A stretch of DNA of 64,000 nucleotides from Halopseudomonas phragmitis. Its GTDB lineage: Bacteria > Pseudomonadota > Gammaproteobacteria > Pseudomonadales > Pseudomonadaceae. The notes beneath the pieces are model-generated. The model made no database searches. It was not told where the DNA came from and worked only from the letters and a program-made list of their open reading frames with translations. The stretch lies in the NCBI RefSeq assembly GCF_002056295.1, contig NZ_CP020100.1, forward strand, positions 1,139,501 to 1,203,500, read 5' to 3'. Both the position numbers and the translations under genes were made by a program. This document shows positions 27,678 to 36,854 of the stretch, in pieces (within the stretch, counting starts at the first letter, position 1; the number at the start of each line of letters is the position of its first letter).

Positions 27678-29510
27678 ATGCCGGGCTTACAAAGGATGCC
27701 ATTGCGCTACAAGTTCTGGGCGGTCAACGCACTGGCACTGCTGTGCGTGCTGATTCTGGTGCTGGTGGCCATGACGCTGGAGCAGCGCAGCGTCAATCAG
27801 GCCCGTCAGGAACAGGCCCGGGATCTGTTGCGCATCTGGCATGGCGCTGATCCCGGCGAATTGTCCGGTCCTTTGCAGCCGCTGGTGATTGAGCCCGATG
27901 AACAGGATCCGCAACTGCGCCATCTGGCGCAAAGTGCCAACAGCGAGCCGCGCTGGGTGCCTGTTAGCGGCTTGGTGTTGTGGGGTGAAGAGCAACTGAT
28001 CGGGGCCTGGACTTTGTACCAGCCGGGTGCCCAGGTCCTGGCAGTGCAGGTTCGGGGCAAGAGCTTTCAGCAGATCTTCATCCAGCGTGCCGGGCTATAC
28101 GCCCTGGCGGTATTTCTGTTGATGCTGGCAGTACTGGCCGGCTCGCAGTTGCTGATTCGCTTCATCGAAGGTCATCAGCGCCAACTGCGGCGCATGGCCC
28201 ACTATGATGGGCTGACCGGACTGCCCAACCGGGTGCTGGCGATGAACCGCCTGCAGCATGCGCTGGAGCGGATCAAACGCCGCGGTGGACATCTGGCGGT
28301 GGTGTTTATCGATCTGGACCGGTTCAAAACCATCAATGACAGCTACGGTCACGGCTTTGGCGATGCGGTGCTGCAGGCGGTGGCCGAGCGCCTGCAGTCA
28401 CGTTGCCGTGAAGAAGACACCCTGTCACGCCTTGGCGGTGACGAGTTCCTGCTGATTCTCGAGTCGTTGTCGTCACCCTGGCAGGCCAGCCAGGTGGCGC
28501 GCGACCTGTTGAGTCTACTTGAGCGCCCGTTGCTGCTGGCCGATGAGCGCGAAGTGTATGTCAGTGCCAGCCTGGGCATTGCTTTGTTTCCCGGTGACGG
28601 GCTGGATGCCACCGAACTGGTGCGCAATGCCGATGCGGCAATGTTCCGGGCCAAGTCCCGGGGGCGCAATACCTACAGTCACTATCTGCCATGCCTGACC
28701 GAGCAGGCGCGCGAGCGTTTCGAGCTGGAGCGAGCGTTGCGCACGGCGCTGGCCAACGGCGAGCTGAGTCTCAACTACCAGCCGTTAGTTAGTCTGGAGC
28801 ACGGCCAGGGGCTGGGCGCTGAGGTCCTGTTGAGCTGGCATAGCCCCAGCCATGGCCAGGTGCCGCCCGCGCGCTTCATTCCCCTGGCCGAAGACAGTGG
28901 CCTGATCGTCCCCATCGGCAGTTGGGTGCTTAATCAGGCCTGTCAGCAGGCCCAGCAGTGGCGCAGCCAGGGGCTGGAGCTGGAGACGCTGGCAGTCAAC
29001 CTGTCGCCAGTGCAGTTTCTGCATCAGGATATCGTTGCGCTGGTCGGTGCGGCACTGGAAAGCAGCGGTTTGCCCGCGCAGCATCTGGAGCTGGAGATCA
29101 CCGAGGGAGCGCTGATGCACCACAGTGCTCAGGCCGAGCAGACCCTCAAGGCGCTCAAGGCGCTGGGGGTAAGGGTTGCCCTGGATGACTTTGGCACCGG
29201 TTACTCGTCACTGGCCTATCTACGGCGCTTCCCGCTGGACAAGTTGAAGATCGACAAGAGCTTTCTCGCTGAGGTACCGGCCAATCAGGGCGACTGCCAG
29301 TTGGTGCACACCATCATTGAACTGGCCCACAACCTGGGGCTGCGGGTGCTGGCCGAAGGCATTGAGCGCAGCGAGCAGTGGCACTGGCTGCAAACGCAGC
29401 ACTGCGAACTGGGCCAGGGGTTTCTGTTTGCCAGGCCGATGCCGGCAGAGGCCTTCGCCAACTGGTGGGCGGCCCAACCGCTGTCGGCTACGCCACAGCC
29501 GGTGAGCTGA
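27678..29510 (+). CDS. Membrane GGDEF-EAL protein (c-di-GMP turnover)
   Basis: A 610-residue protein with transmembrane segments near residues 12-34 and 140-160 flanking a periplasmic region of about 100 residues. A GGDEF domain follows with RLGGDEF intact (253-257), then an EAL domain whose signature reads EVL (382-384). The catalytic DDFGTGYSSLAYL loop is kept. EVL variants are often active. The start at 27678 (MPGLQRMPLRYKFW) has GGAG 6 nt upstream; ATGs at 27663 and 27666 are possible. The 3' end overlaps the convergent diguanylate cyclase gene by 23 bp. An FNR-type promoter precedes it. Confidence 0.92.
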   Translation: MPGLQRMPLRYKFWAVNALALLCVLILVLVAMTLEQRSVNQARQEQARDLLRIWHGADPGELSGPLQPLVIEPDEQDPQLRHLAQSANSEPRWVPVSGLVLWGEEQLIGAWTLYQPGAQVLAVQVRGKSFQQIFIQRAGLYALAVFLLMLAVLAGSQLLIRFIEGHQRQLRRMAHYDGLTGLPNRVLAMNRLQHALERIKRRGGHLAVVFIDLDRFKTINDSYGHGFGDAVLQAVAERLQSRCREEDTLSRLGGDEFLLILESLSSPWQASQVARDLLSLLERPLLLADEREVYVSASLGIALFPGDGLDATELVRNADAAMFRAKSRGRNTYSHYLPCLTEQARERFELERALRTALANGELSLNYQPLVSLEHGQGLGAEVLLSWHSPSHGQVPPARFIPLAEDSGLIVPIGSWVLNQACQQAQQWRSQGLELETLAVNLSPVQFLHQDIVALVGAALESSGLPAQHLELEITEGALMHHSAQAEQTLKALKALGVRVALDDFGTGYSSLAYLRRFPLDKLKIDKSFLAEVPANQGDCQLVHTIIELAHNLGLRVLAEGIERSEQWHWLQTQHCELGQGFLFARPMPAEAFANWWAAQPLSATPQPVS

Positions 29511-30657
29511 GAGCGCACAGGCGATTGCGCCCGGCGGCCTTGGCCCGATACATGCGCTGGTCGGCCAGTTCCAGCAGATCCCGGCGACTCTGGAGCTGGT
29601 CGTAGCGGTATTCGGCCAACCCGATGCTGGCGGTCAGCGGCTGACCATCGGGGCGAAAGCCCAGGCCATTGGCTTGTACCCGCTCCAGAGCCTTGCGGGC
29701 CTGGGTCATGTCAGTGTCGGGCATGATCAGCAGAAACTCCTCGCCACCCCAGCGCACCAGGCTGTCGGTGCTGCGGACGCTGAGCTGGAGCTGCCGGGTG
29801 GCGTTGATCAGGGCTTGGTCGCCGGCTTCGTGGCCGTGCTGGTCGTTCAGCGCCTTGAAGTGATCAAGGTCGATAAAGGCCACCGCCAGGGCGCTGTTGT
29901 TACGCTGGGCCGCGTCCCAGTGCAGGCTGAGAATTTCCTCGCCGCTGCCGCGGGAAAATACCCCGGTCAACGGATCGCGGATCGCCTGACGTACCAGCGC
30001 AATCATGAACGCCAACTGGCTGATTCCGGCCAGGCTGGTGACCCCGCCAATCAGCATCAGCAGCCAGAAGGCACCAGCGAACGACGGCCAGTTCAGGGTG
30101 GTCCAGCTCAGGTAGCCGGCAAAGGCCTGGGCCAGCAGCAGTACCAGCGCCATGACCAGATTTTCCGCCAGAGTCAGGGGAAATACCGCCAGCCCGGCCA
30201 TCAGCACGAAGGGCAGAAAGGCATAGCCAGCACCGACGGCTGCGGAGAAACTGCTGAGCTGATAGGCCCCGAGCAAGGTGTGCGAAGCGATATAGAACAG
30301 GGTAGGGATAGCGAACAGGATTGCCAGTGCCCGATAGGCGTTGAACAGACTGCCATTGGGCTTGTACAGCCACAGCAGAGCAAAGAAGGCCAGGCACACC
30401 AGACCGCGCAGGGCTGCCAGTTTCAGCCACAGGGTTAGCGGAAACACCATAAGATCAATCACGCTCCACAGGGGCGTCAGCACGGCAAACAACAGGGCGA
30501 ACAGTCGCACTCGGCTGACGATCAGGGTGGCACGGCGCTGGCTCAGCAGCAGGGGTTGGCCCAGAGGTGACAGTAGTTGGGGTAGAAGTTGGGGCGGCAG
30601 TTCGGTGGACAGCAGATTGCCCAGGCGCTGCCAAAGCTGTTCGCGACGTACGATCAT
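29488..30657 (-). CDS. Membrane diguanylate cyclase (GGDEF)
   Basis: A 389-residue protein. The N-terminal half carries about six hydrophobic segments (residues 50-230) of a MASE-like sensor. The C-terminal GGDEF domain has the active GGEEF at 304-308. An RxxD product-inhibition site is not obvious. The start at 30657 (MIVRREQLWQRL) is preferred; the frame runs on to 30747 but that part would cover the promoter. The gene is tail-to-tail with the GGDEF-EAL gene and shares 23 bp with it. The two are probably a matched synthesis/turnover pair, since both have FNR-type boxes. Confidence 0.9.
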   Translation of the reverse strand: MIVRREQLWQRLGNLLSTELPPQLLPQLLSPLGQPLLLSQRRATLIVSRVRLFALLFAVLTPLWSVIDLMVFPLTLWLKLAALRGLVCLAFFALLWLYKPNGSLFNAYRALAILFAIPTLFYIASHTLLGAYQLSSFSAAVGAGYAFLPFVLMAGLAVFPLTLAENLVMALVLLLAQAFAGYLSWTTLNWPSFAGAFWLLMLIGGVTSLAGISQLAFMIALVRQAIRDPLTGVFSRGSGEEILSLHWDAAQRNNSALAVAFIDLDHFKALNDQHGHEAGDQALINATRQLQLSVRSTDSLVRWGGEEFLLIMPDTDMTQARKALERVQANGLGFRPDGQPLTASIGLAEYRYDQLQSRRDLLELADQRMYRAKAAGRNRLCALSSPAVA

Positions 30658-30699
30658 TGTTATGGGCTTCCCATGCCGCAAATAGTGGCTTGATGCCAT

Positions 30700-30741
30700 A
30701 TTCAAGCACGGGCGGATTGAGCAAACCTTGATCAGGATCAT
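30700..30741 (-). promoter_or_regulatory. ANR/FNR-type box and promoter for the diguanylate cyclase gene
   Basis: On the plus strand TTGATCAGGATCAT (30728-30741) matches TTGATNNNNATCAA at 9 of 10 fixed positions. On the minus strand a -10-like TTGAAT (30705-30700) lies about 29.5 bp from the box centre, the class II activator spacing. The box is about 70 bp before the ATG. Confidence 0.55.
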
Positions 30742-30763
30742 GGTCAAGGCTGGGAGTGCGCGA

Positions 30764-31822
30764 TTACGAGCTGAGCGGTTTAAGCGTCTCGCTGTCGAAC
30801 TGCTCGTCCAGTGCCGGCGACGACCAACTGCTCCAGCGGCCGTCAGGCTCGCGGCTCAACAGCAGTACCATAAGGTTCTGCTGGCGGGCCAACTCCTGGG
30901 CCTGCTCCGGGCCGACCACCATCAGTGCGGTGGCCCAGGCGTCGGCGAGCATGTTCGAGGGATGCAGTACGGTGACCGAGGCCAGTCGATGCTGCATCGG
31001 CTGGCCGCTACGCGGATCAATGGTGTGCGAGTAGCGCTGGCCATCATCCTCAAAGAAGTTGCGGTAGTCGCCAGAGGTGGCCACCGACAGGTCATGAATC
31101 GGCAGGATATGCCGGGCCACCTGAGTTTGGCTGCTGTCCGGCAACTCGACCCCAATGCGCCAGGGCTGGCCGGGTCTGCGCTCACCCAGGCCAACCAGGT
31201 CACCACCGATATTGACCAGATGGTTATCCTGTCCCTGGGCCAGCAGCCAGGCCGAGACCCGGTCAACGCCATAGCCCTTGGCGATGCCGGACAGGTCAAC
31301 GAAATGATCGCTCAGGCGCCGGGCCCGGTGCTGCTGCTGATCCAACTGCAGATGGGTGTGGCCGCTCTGGGCCAGGCGGGCGGCCAGCTCATCGGGTTCG
31401 GGAATCCGAGAGGGGCGGGCCTCAGGACCAAAACTCCAGAGATTGACCAACGCTCCGACGGTGATGTCGAAGGCTCCGTCACTGGCCTCGGCCACCTGTT
31501 GCGCGGCGCTCAGGACCGTCATCAGCTCGGCGGACAGTTCCAGCCATTGACCGACCGGCTGGCGGTTCAGGCGCATCAGCTCGGAGTCATCGCGATAGGT
31601 CGACATGCTGGCATCCACGGCCTCCAGCTCGGCCTCTATCCCTTCACGCAGGCGGGCCAGTTCGTCCTTGCCGAGCGAGCCGGGCAGGCTGATCTGGTAA
31701 AAGGTGCCAAAGATCTGGCCATCCAGATGCTGGATTTCTGGTTCCCGTGGCTGGCAGGCTGCCAGCAACAGGGCCAGGGTCAGCAGCAGGAAGGGGCGCA
31801 TGCTTGTGGACAGGGCAGTCAT
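30764..31822 (-). CDS. apbE: FAD:protein FMN transferase ApbE (lipoprotein)
   Basis: Attaches FMN covalently to Thr/Ser residues of periplasm-facing flavoproteins such as Nqr/Rnf subunits. The 352-residue product starts with a lipoprotein signal peptide (LLLTLALLLAAC, lipidated Cys near residue 23). The ApbE fold is shown by IFGTFYQISLPG, the DASMSTYRDDSELMRLN segment, DGAFDITVGALVNLWSFG, and VDLSGIAKGYGVDRVS with the FAD/metal-binding Gly-Asp region. GGAG precedes the ATG at 31822. It lies 13 nt downstream of uppP on the same strand. Confidence 0.94.
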   Translation of the reverse strand: MTALSTSMRPFLLLTLALLLAACQPREPEIQHLDGQIFGTFYQISLPGSLGKDELARLREGIEAELEAVDASMSTYRDDSELMRLNRQPVGQWLELSAELMTVLSAAQQVAEASDGAFDITVGALVNLWSFGPEARPSRIPEPDELAARLAQSGHTHLQLDQQQHRARRLSDHFVDLSGIAKGYGVDRVSAWLLAQGQDNHLVNIGGDLVGLGERRPGQPWRIGVELPDSSQTQVARHILPIHDLSVATSGDYRNFFEDDGQRYSHTIDPRSGQPMQHRLASVTVLHPSNMLADAWATALMVVGPEQAQELARQQNLMVLLLSREPDGRWSSWSSPALDEQFDSETLKPLSS

Positions 31823-31835
31823 CACTGGGCTCCGA

Positions 31836-32633
31836 TCAAAGGAAAATCCACAACAGGAACAGGCCCAGTACCACGCGGTAGATCACGAACGGCTGCATGC
31901 CGATCCGCTTGATAAAGGCCAGGAAGTAATGGATGCACAGATAGGCGCTGACGCCTGAGAGCAGGATGCCGGCTAGCATGAAGGTCCAGTTCACCGGCTC
32001 GCCCGATTGGATCAGGTCTTTGCCTTCCAGGCCGCAGGCCAGCACGATCACCGGGATCGACAGCAGGAATGAAAAGCGCGCGGCCGCCTCGCGGCTCAAG
32101 CCCAGCATCAGTGCGGCGGTCATGGTGATGCCCGAGCGTGAGGTGCCTGGGAACAGGGCGATAGCCTGGGCGATACCGATCAACAGCACGTCTTTCCAAC
32201 GCATCTCGCTGACTTCGCGCTCACCCTTGTGGCGCCAATCGGCCCAGCCCAGCAGCAGGCCGAAGCCGATCAGGCCAACCGCAATCCAGACCGGTGAGCG
32301 CAATACGGTTTCAATGGTGCCCTTGAATGCCAATCCGGCCAGCCCGACCGGGATGGTGCCAAGGATCACCGCCCAGGCCAGCCGGGCGTCGGCGTCCAGT
32401 TGCCGGGTCGTCAGCGAGCGCACCCAGCTCTGGGTCATGTTGATCAGGTCGGCCCGGAAGTAGATCAGCACGGCGGCCAGACTGCCCAGGTGCAGGGCCA
32501 CATCGAAGGCCAGGCCCTGGTCGGGCCAGTCGGTCAGTACCGGGACCAGAATCAGGTGCGCCGAACTGGAAATCGGCAGAAACTCGGTGAGGCCCTGGAC
32601 AATCGCCAGGATGATGACTTGCAGCCAATCCAT
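31836..32633 (-). CDS. uppP: Undecaprenyl-diphosphatase UppP (BacA)
   Basis: Dephosphorylates undecaprenyl pyrophosphate at the inner membrane, recycling the lipid carrier for peptidoglycan and giving bacitracin resistance. It is 265 residues from the ATG at 32633 (MDWLQVIILAIVQG); an in-frame TTG at 32654 would add 7 residues. The catalytic elements are clear: QGLTEFLPISSSAHL near residue 12 and PGTSRSG with the essential Arg. Eight or so membrane helices are predicted by eye. It probably forms an operon with apbE. Confidence 0.96.
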   Translation of the reverse strand: MDWLQVIILAIVQGLTEFLPISSSAHLILVPVLTDWPDQGLAFDVALHLGSLAAVLIYFRADLINMTQSWVRSLTTRQLDADARLAWAVILGTIPVGLAGLAFKGTIETVLRSPVWIAVGLIGFGLLLGWADWRHKGEREVSEMRWKDVLLIGIAQAIALFPGTSRSGITMTAALMLGLSREAAARFSFLLSIPVIVLACGLEGKDLIQSGEPVNWTFMLAGILLSGVSAYLCIHYFLAFIKRIGMQPFVIYRVVLGLFLLWIFL

Positions 32634-32740
32634 CAGAAAAATTCCGTTACTCAATTAAAGCAGGGCGTAAGTAGAACATGCCCGGTCCGGGAGCGCGAGT
32701 CCTGGACCGGGGTTCGTTCAGCACGGATTCAGCCTTGGCC

Positions 32741-34096
32741 TCAGCTCGGGCTGGGCAGGCCGAGAATGGCGGTGGCGATACCGAAGTACACCAGTACCCC
32801 ACTGGCGTCGGCAATGGTGGTTACCAGGGGTGCCGAGGCGGTGGCCGGGTCAAGGTTCAGGCGGTTGAGCAAGAACGGCAGGCTCATGCCAATCAGGCTG
32901 CCGATCATAACGATCACCAGCATGCTCAGCGCTACGACCAAAGCGATATCGGGGCCGCCTCGCAGCCAGCCGAGACTGGCGATCGCCAGCCCCATGGTCA
33001 GCCCCAGAGCCCCGGCTACCAGCAACTCCTTGCCAAGCAGCCAGCCCCAATCGCGGAAGCGCACATCGCCAACGGCCAGACCGCGCACCATCAGGGTGGC
33101 GGCCTGGGCACCAGCATTACCACCGCTGCCCATCAGCAGGGGAAAGAAGAATACCAACACGATATAGGCTGAGATGGTGTCTTCAAAATAAGCGATACCG
33201 GCGCCGGAGAAAATGTTGGCGAAAGCCAACAGCACCAGCCAGCCGACCCGCTTGCGGTACAGGGTCAGCAGGCTGGCGCTGCGCAGGCCGCCTTCCAGCT
33301 TGCCGATGGTTGCGCCTTTATGCATGTCTTCGGTGGCTTCGGCTTCGGCCACGTCCATCGCATCGTCATAGGTGACAATACCCACCAGCCGGTCGCCACC
33401 GTTGGTGATCGGCAGGGCCAGAATGTCGTAGCGGGCGATCAGTTTGGCCACTTCTTCCTGCGGGGTATCGACGCTGGCTGATACTACCTCATGGGTCATC
33501 AGCGCCTCGATCCGGCTGTGTGGCGGCGCCAGAATCAACTCGCGCAGCGACAGGGTGCCGGCGATGCGCTGCTGCTCGTCAAGTACGTAGATCTGGTAGA
33601 TGGTCTCGGCATCCGGCGCGGTCAGGCGGATCTGATCCAGCGCTTCGCGGGCGGTCAGATCGGCCGGCACCACCACGTAGTCGCTGGTCATGATCGCCCC
33701 GGCGGTGCCTTCGGCATAGCTGGCCAGGCGCCGCAGCTCTTCGCGCTCCTCCTTGGCCATGCCACGCAGGATGGCGTCCTGGCGAGCCGGGTGCAGCAGG
33801 TTGAACAGGTCGGCGCCTTCGTCGGCATTCATACGAGCAAGCAGCTGGCCAAGGCGCAAGTCGTCGAGATCTTTGGCTATTTCGAGCTGTTCGCTGGGCT
33901 CGAGATAGCCAAAGACATCGGCGCGCGCATCGATGGGCAGATAGTTGAGCAGTTGCAGGCTGGTGGCAGGCTGCTCGGTGCGGACAAATTCGGCAATGTC
34001 GGCGGTGGGCAGCTCGCTGAGCAGCAGACGGATGGCGTCGTGGTCCTGACGCTCCATGGCGGAGCGCAGGGATGCAGCAAGAGTTTCGTAGCTCAT
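32741..34096 (-). CDS. mgtE: Magnesium transporter MgtE
   Basis: Mg2+ channel/transporter, 451 residues. An N-terminal superhelical Mg-sensing domain (about 1-130, with repeats such as LLSELPTADIAEFV) leads into two CBS domains (about 135-260, IMTSDYVVVPADLTAREAL). Five transmembrane helices follow (about 285-450), including the pore segment GSGGNAGAQAATLMVRGLA. AAGGAG precedes the ATG. The 258 nt upstream (34097-34355) hold only its promoter region; no obvious riboswitch was recognised. Confidence 0.96.
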   Translation of the reverse strand: MSYETLAASLRSAMERQDHDAIRLLLSELPTADIAEFVRTEQPATSLQLLNYLPIDARADVFGYLEPSEQLEIAKDLDDLRLGQLLARMNADEGADLFNLLHPARQDAILRGMAKEEREELRRLASYAEGTAGAIMTSDYVVVPADLTAREALDQIRLTAPDAETIYQIYVLDEQQRIAGTLSLRELILAPPHSRIEALMTHEVVSASVDTPQEEVAKLIARYDILALPITNGGDRLVGIVTYDDAMDVAEAEATEDMHKGATIGKLEGGLRSASLLTLYRKRVGWLVLLAFANIFSGAGIAYFEDTISAYIVLVFFFPLLMGSGGNAGAQAATLMVRGLAVGDVRFRDWGWLLGKELLVAGALGLTMGLAIASLGWLRGGPDIALVVALSMLVIVMIGSLIGMSLPFLLNRLNLDPATASAPLVTTIADASGVLVYFGIATAILGLPSPS

Positions 34097-34355
34097 GGGT
34101 AACTCCTTGTAGCGCGTGCCGGCCAGTGCACGCAGGAGTTACCGGGGGATTACCGGCAGCAGGCTCCAGACGCGAACAGGCAGGCCGCGCGAACGCTGTG
34201 GTTCGGGGTACTGTGTTCAGTTGTCAAGCATCTACTGGGAAGGTCCATAATGGCCTCATGATTTCGCCGGCAAATTGCGGCGCGTGGAAGTTAAAGGATC
34301 GGTACCTATTGGTCAAGTCATGACCTGAAAAGTTCATCAGGCCGACAGCTTCTGT

Positions 34356-35639
34356 TCAGGCTGCCGGCAAATAGCGCAGCAGCAGAGCAAAGGCCGGATC
34401 CAGCTGAGGCGGGCAGGGGATCTGCACCTCATGACCATTGCCCGGCGCTACCTCGATGGCCTGGCCTTGGGTGTTGCGCAGTGCCTCCAGAGTAAAGCTG
34501 AGATTGCCCGATGGGGTCATCAGCTCCAGTTGGTCGCCCAACTGGAAGCGGTTCTTGACCGCCACGTGCAGCCAGTCGCCATCGCGTCGCAGGGCCTCGC
34601 CGACAAACTGGTGGCGGGTCATGCGCGAGGCGCCATGCTCATAGTTTTGGTATACCCCCGGTGGATGACGACGGTAGAAACCTTCGGTGTAACCCCGGTT
34701 GGACAGGCTCTCCAGATCATCCATCAGCGCCAGGTCGAAGGGTTTGCCGGCCACCGCATCGTCGATCGCCTTGCGATAGGCCTGTACGGTGCGGGCAACA
34801 TAGAAATGGGTCTTGGTCCGGCCCTCGATCTTCAGCGAGTCGATACCCATCTCGACAAACCGCTGCACATGCTGCACGGCGCGCAGGTCCTTGGAGTTCA
34901 TGATGTAGGTGCCGTGCTCATCCTCTTCGATGGCCATCGGCTCATCCGGCTTGCCGGTCTGGGTGATGATGTGGGCGCCGCCCGCTGGCTGGTAATTGCC
35001 CTCGGCGGTTTCCTCGGCCGGCTGGACCTCGTACTGCCAGCGGCAGGCATTGGTGCAGGCGCCCTGGTTGGCGTCGCGGTGATTGAAGTAGCCGGACAGC
35101 AGGCAACGCCCGGAGTAGGCGATACACAGCGCGCCGTGAACGAACACCTCCAGCCCGACATCCGGGCATTTTTCACGGATCTCGGCCACTTCTTCCAGTG
35201 ACAGCTCGCGTGACAGGATTACCCGCTCGATGCCCTGATCCTGCCAGAACTTCACCGTGGCCCAGTTCACGGCATTGGCCTGCACCGACAGGTGAACCGG
35301 CAGTTCGGGCCAGCGCTCGCGCACCAGCATGATCAGCCCGGGGTCGGACATGATCAGCGCATCCGGGCCCATCGCTACCACTGGTTCCAGGTCCCGCAGA
35401 TAGGTGGCTACCTTGCTGTTGTGCGCAGCGATGTTGCTGGCCAGGTAGAAACGCTTGCCCAGTGCCTGGGCTTCGCCAATCGCCGCAGCCATCACCTCGG
35501 GGTCGTGAAAGTCGTTCTCGCGCACGCGCAGGCTGTAACGTGGCTGACCGGCGTAGACCGCATCGGCGCCGTAGGCGAAGGCATAGCGCATGGCCTGCAG
35601 GGTGCCGGCCGGGGCCAGCAGTTCGGGGGTCTGGGGCAT
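34356..35639 (-). CDS. trhP: U32-family peptidase-like protein YegQ/TrhP (tRNA uridine hydroxylation)
   Basis: A 427-residue member of the U32 family. E. coli YegQ (TrhP) is needed for prephenate-dependent 5-hydroxylation of U34 in tRNAs. The start MPQTPELLAPAGTLQAMR is the family N-terminus; AGGA lies 9 nt upstream. The U32 signature EVFVHGALCIAYSGRCLLSG and the cluster Cys residues (NQGACTNACRWQYEV) are intact. An alternative upstream ATG (35705) has no supporting signals. Assignment to the YegQ rather than the RlhA subfamily rests on length and overall pattern. Confidence 0.88.
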   Translation of the reverse strand: MPQTPELLAPAGTLQAMRYAFAYGADAVYAGQPRYSLRVRENDFHDPEVMAAAIGEAQALGKRFYLASNIAAHNSKVATYLRDLEPVVAMGPDALIMSDPGLIMLVRERWPELPVHLSVQANAVNWATVKFWQDQGIERVILSRELSLEEVAEIREKCPDVGLEVFVHGALCIAYSGRCLLSGYFNHRDANQGACTNACRWQYEVQPAEETAEGNYQPAGGAHIITQTGKPDEPMAIEEDEHGTYIMNSKDLRAVQHVQRFVEMGIDSLKIEGRTKTHFYVARTVQAYRKAIDDAVAGKPFDLALMDDLESLSNRGYTEGFYRRHPPGVYQNYEHGASRMTRHQFVGEALRRDGDWLHVAVKNRFQLGDQLELMTPSGNLSFTLEALRNTQGQAIEVAPGNGHEVQIPCPPQLDPAFALLLRYLPAA

Positions 35640-35834
35640 GGTGAGAATTCCTGTGTTCAAGACAAGATTGCGGCGCAGCATAGCCAGGCGTGCGGTACCC
35701 GGCATTGACCGAGATCATCGCTGCGGCCTATGGCCTGGCAACAGCCGGGCTAATGGGCATGACCGGAAGGGGAGCAACATGGCATCGTGGGACTACAAGA
35801 AAGCGCGTTATCAACAAGAACAAGGAGGCATCCG

Positions 35835-36854
35835 ATGCGCTGGAAACACCGTCCAGAAGGCTCGAACTGGGGTGAGTTTGGCCCCGATGACGAACTCGGC
35901 CGGCTCAACCTGCTGACCCCGGACAAGGTCTTGCAGGGTGTGGCCGAGGTGCGCGAAGGGCGCAGCTTCTGCCTGAGCCTGCCGCTCGACTATCCCGGCG
36001 GCAACGCGCTCAACCGCCTGCGTCATCCACCCCGGCGCTTTACCTCTGGGCGTGGCGACAAGCTCAATTACAACTTCGAATTGCAGCGCATCAACCCGGC
36101 GTTCACCGATGTGGTCAGCGATGATGCGGTGCTGCTGTATACCCAGTATTCAACCCAGTGGGATGCGCTGTCGCATGTCGGTGCGCTGTTCGATGCCGAC
36201 GGTGATGGTGTGGCCGAGCCGCTGTATTACAACGGCTGGCGCGCCGGCGAGCATATTCGTGGGCCGGCCGGGCATGAGGATGCGCTGGAAGGGGTGAATG
36301 CCGAGCGTCTCGGCATCGAGAAAATGGCCGAAACCGCGGTCAGTGGCCGGGCGTTGCTGATCGATCTGCAGAAGCACTGTGGCCACGAGCGGGTACTGGT
36401 CGATCATGCCCGCCTGCAGCAGATCATGCTGGCCGATGGCGTAGTGGTTGAGCCGGGCGATATGGTTTGCCTGTATACCGGCTTTGCCGATGTGGTACTG
36501 GGCATGGGCAGGCAGCCGGACGCCAAGACCCTGGAAAACAGCTGCGCGGTGCTCGATGGCCGCGATCCAGCGCTGTTGCAGTGGATCAGCGACAGCGGTC
36601 TGAGTGTGCTGATTGCCGACAACTACGCGGTCGAGGCCTACCCGGCGCGCGATGGCGGCAGTTGCTGCGCAGCCTTGCCACTGCATGAGCACTGCCTGTT
36701 CAAGCTGGGTATCCATCTGGGCGAGCTGTGGTATCTGACCGAGCTGGCGCATTACCTGCGCCAGTCCGGCCGTTATCGTTTCCTGCTCAGCGCACCGCCA
36801 CTGCGCTTGCCCGGCGCGGTTGGCTCGCCGGTGTCGCCAGTGGCGCTGGTCTGA
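35835..36854 (+). CDS. Cyclase-family (kynurenine formamidase-like) metal-dependent hydrolase
   Basis: A 339-residue PF04199 cyclase-family protein; members hydrolyse amides or esters using a metal site. The characteristic segment is [18 protein letters not shown] near residues 98-115, with a later [20 protein letters not shown] block. The family HxGTHxD motif is in the modified TQWD-SHVG form of the long subgroup. AGGAGG precedes the ATG. Substrate is unknown. The gene overlaps the convergent chemoreceptor gene by 68 bp. Confidence 0.85.
   Translation: MRWKHRPEGSNWGEFGPDDELGRLNLLTPDKVLQGVAEVREGRSFCLSLPLDYPGGNALNRLRHPPRRFTSGRGDKLNYNFELQRINPAFTDVVSDDAVLLYTQYSTQWDALSHVGALFDADGDGVAEPLYYNGWRAGEHIRGPAGHEDALEGVNAERLGIEKMAETAVSGRALLIDLQKHCGHERVLVDHARLQQIMLADGVVVEPGDMVCLYTGFADVVLGMGRQPDAKTLENSCAVLDGRDPALLQWISDSGLSVLIADNYAVEAYPARDGGSCCAALPLHEHCLFKLGIHLGELWYLTELAHYLRQSGRYRFLLSAPPLRLPGAVGSPVSPVALV

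Noticed and set aside
32634..32654. TTG start for uppP adding seven residues
   Set aside because: The family usually begins at MDWLQ, and there is an ATG at that codon; kept only as a possibility.
34097..34355. Possible magnesium riboswitch in the mgtE leader
   Set aside because: I could not identify the conserved paired elements of a known Mg2+ riboswitch; only weak promoter-like sequence is seen.
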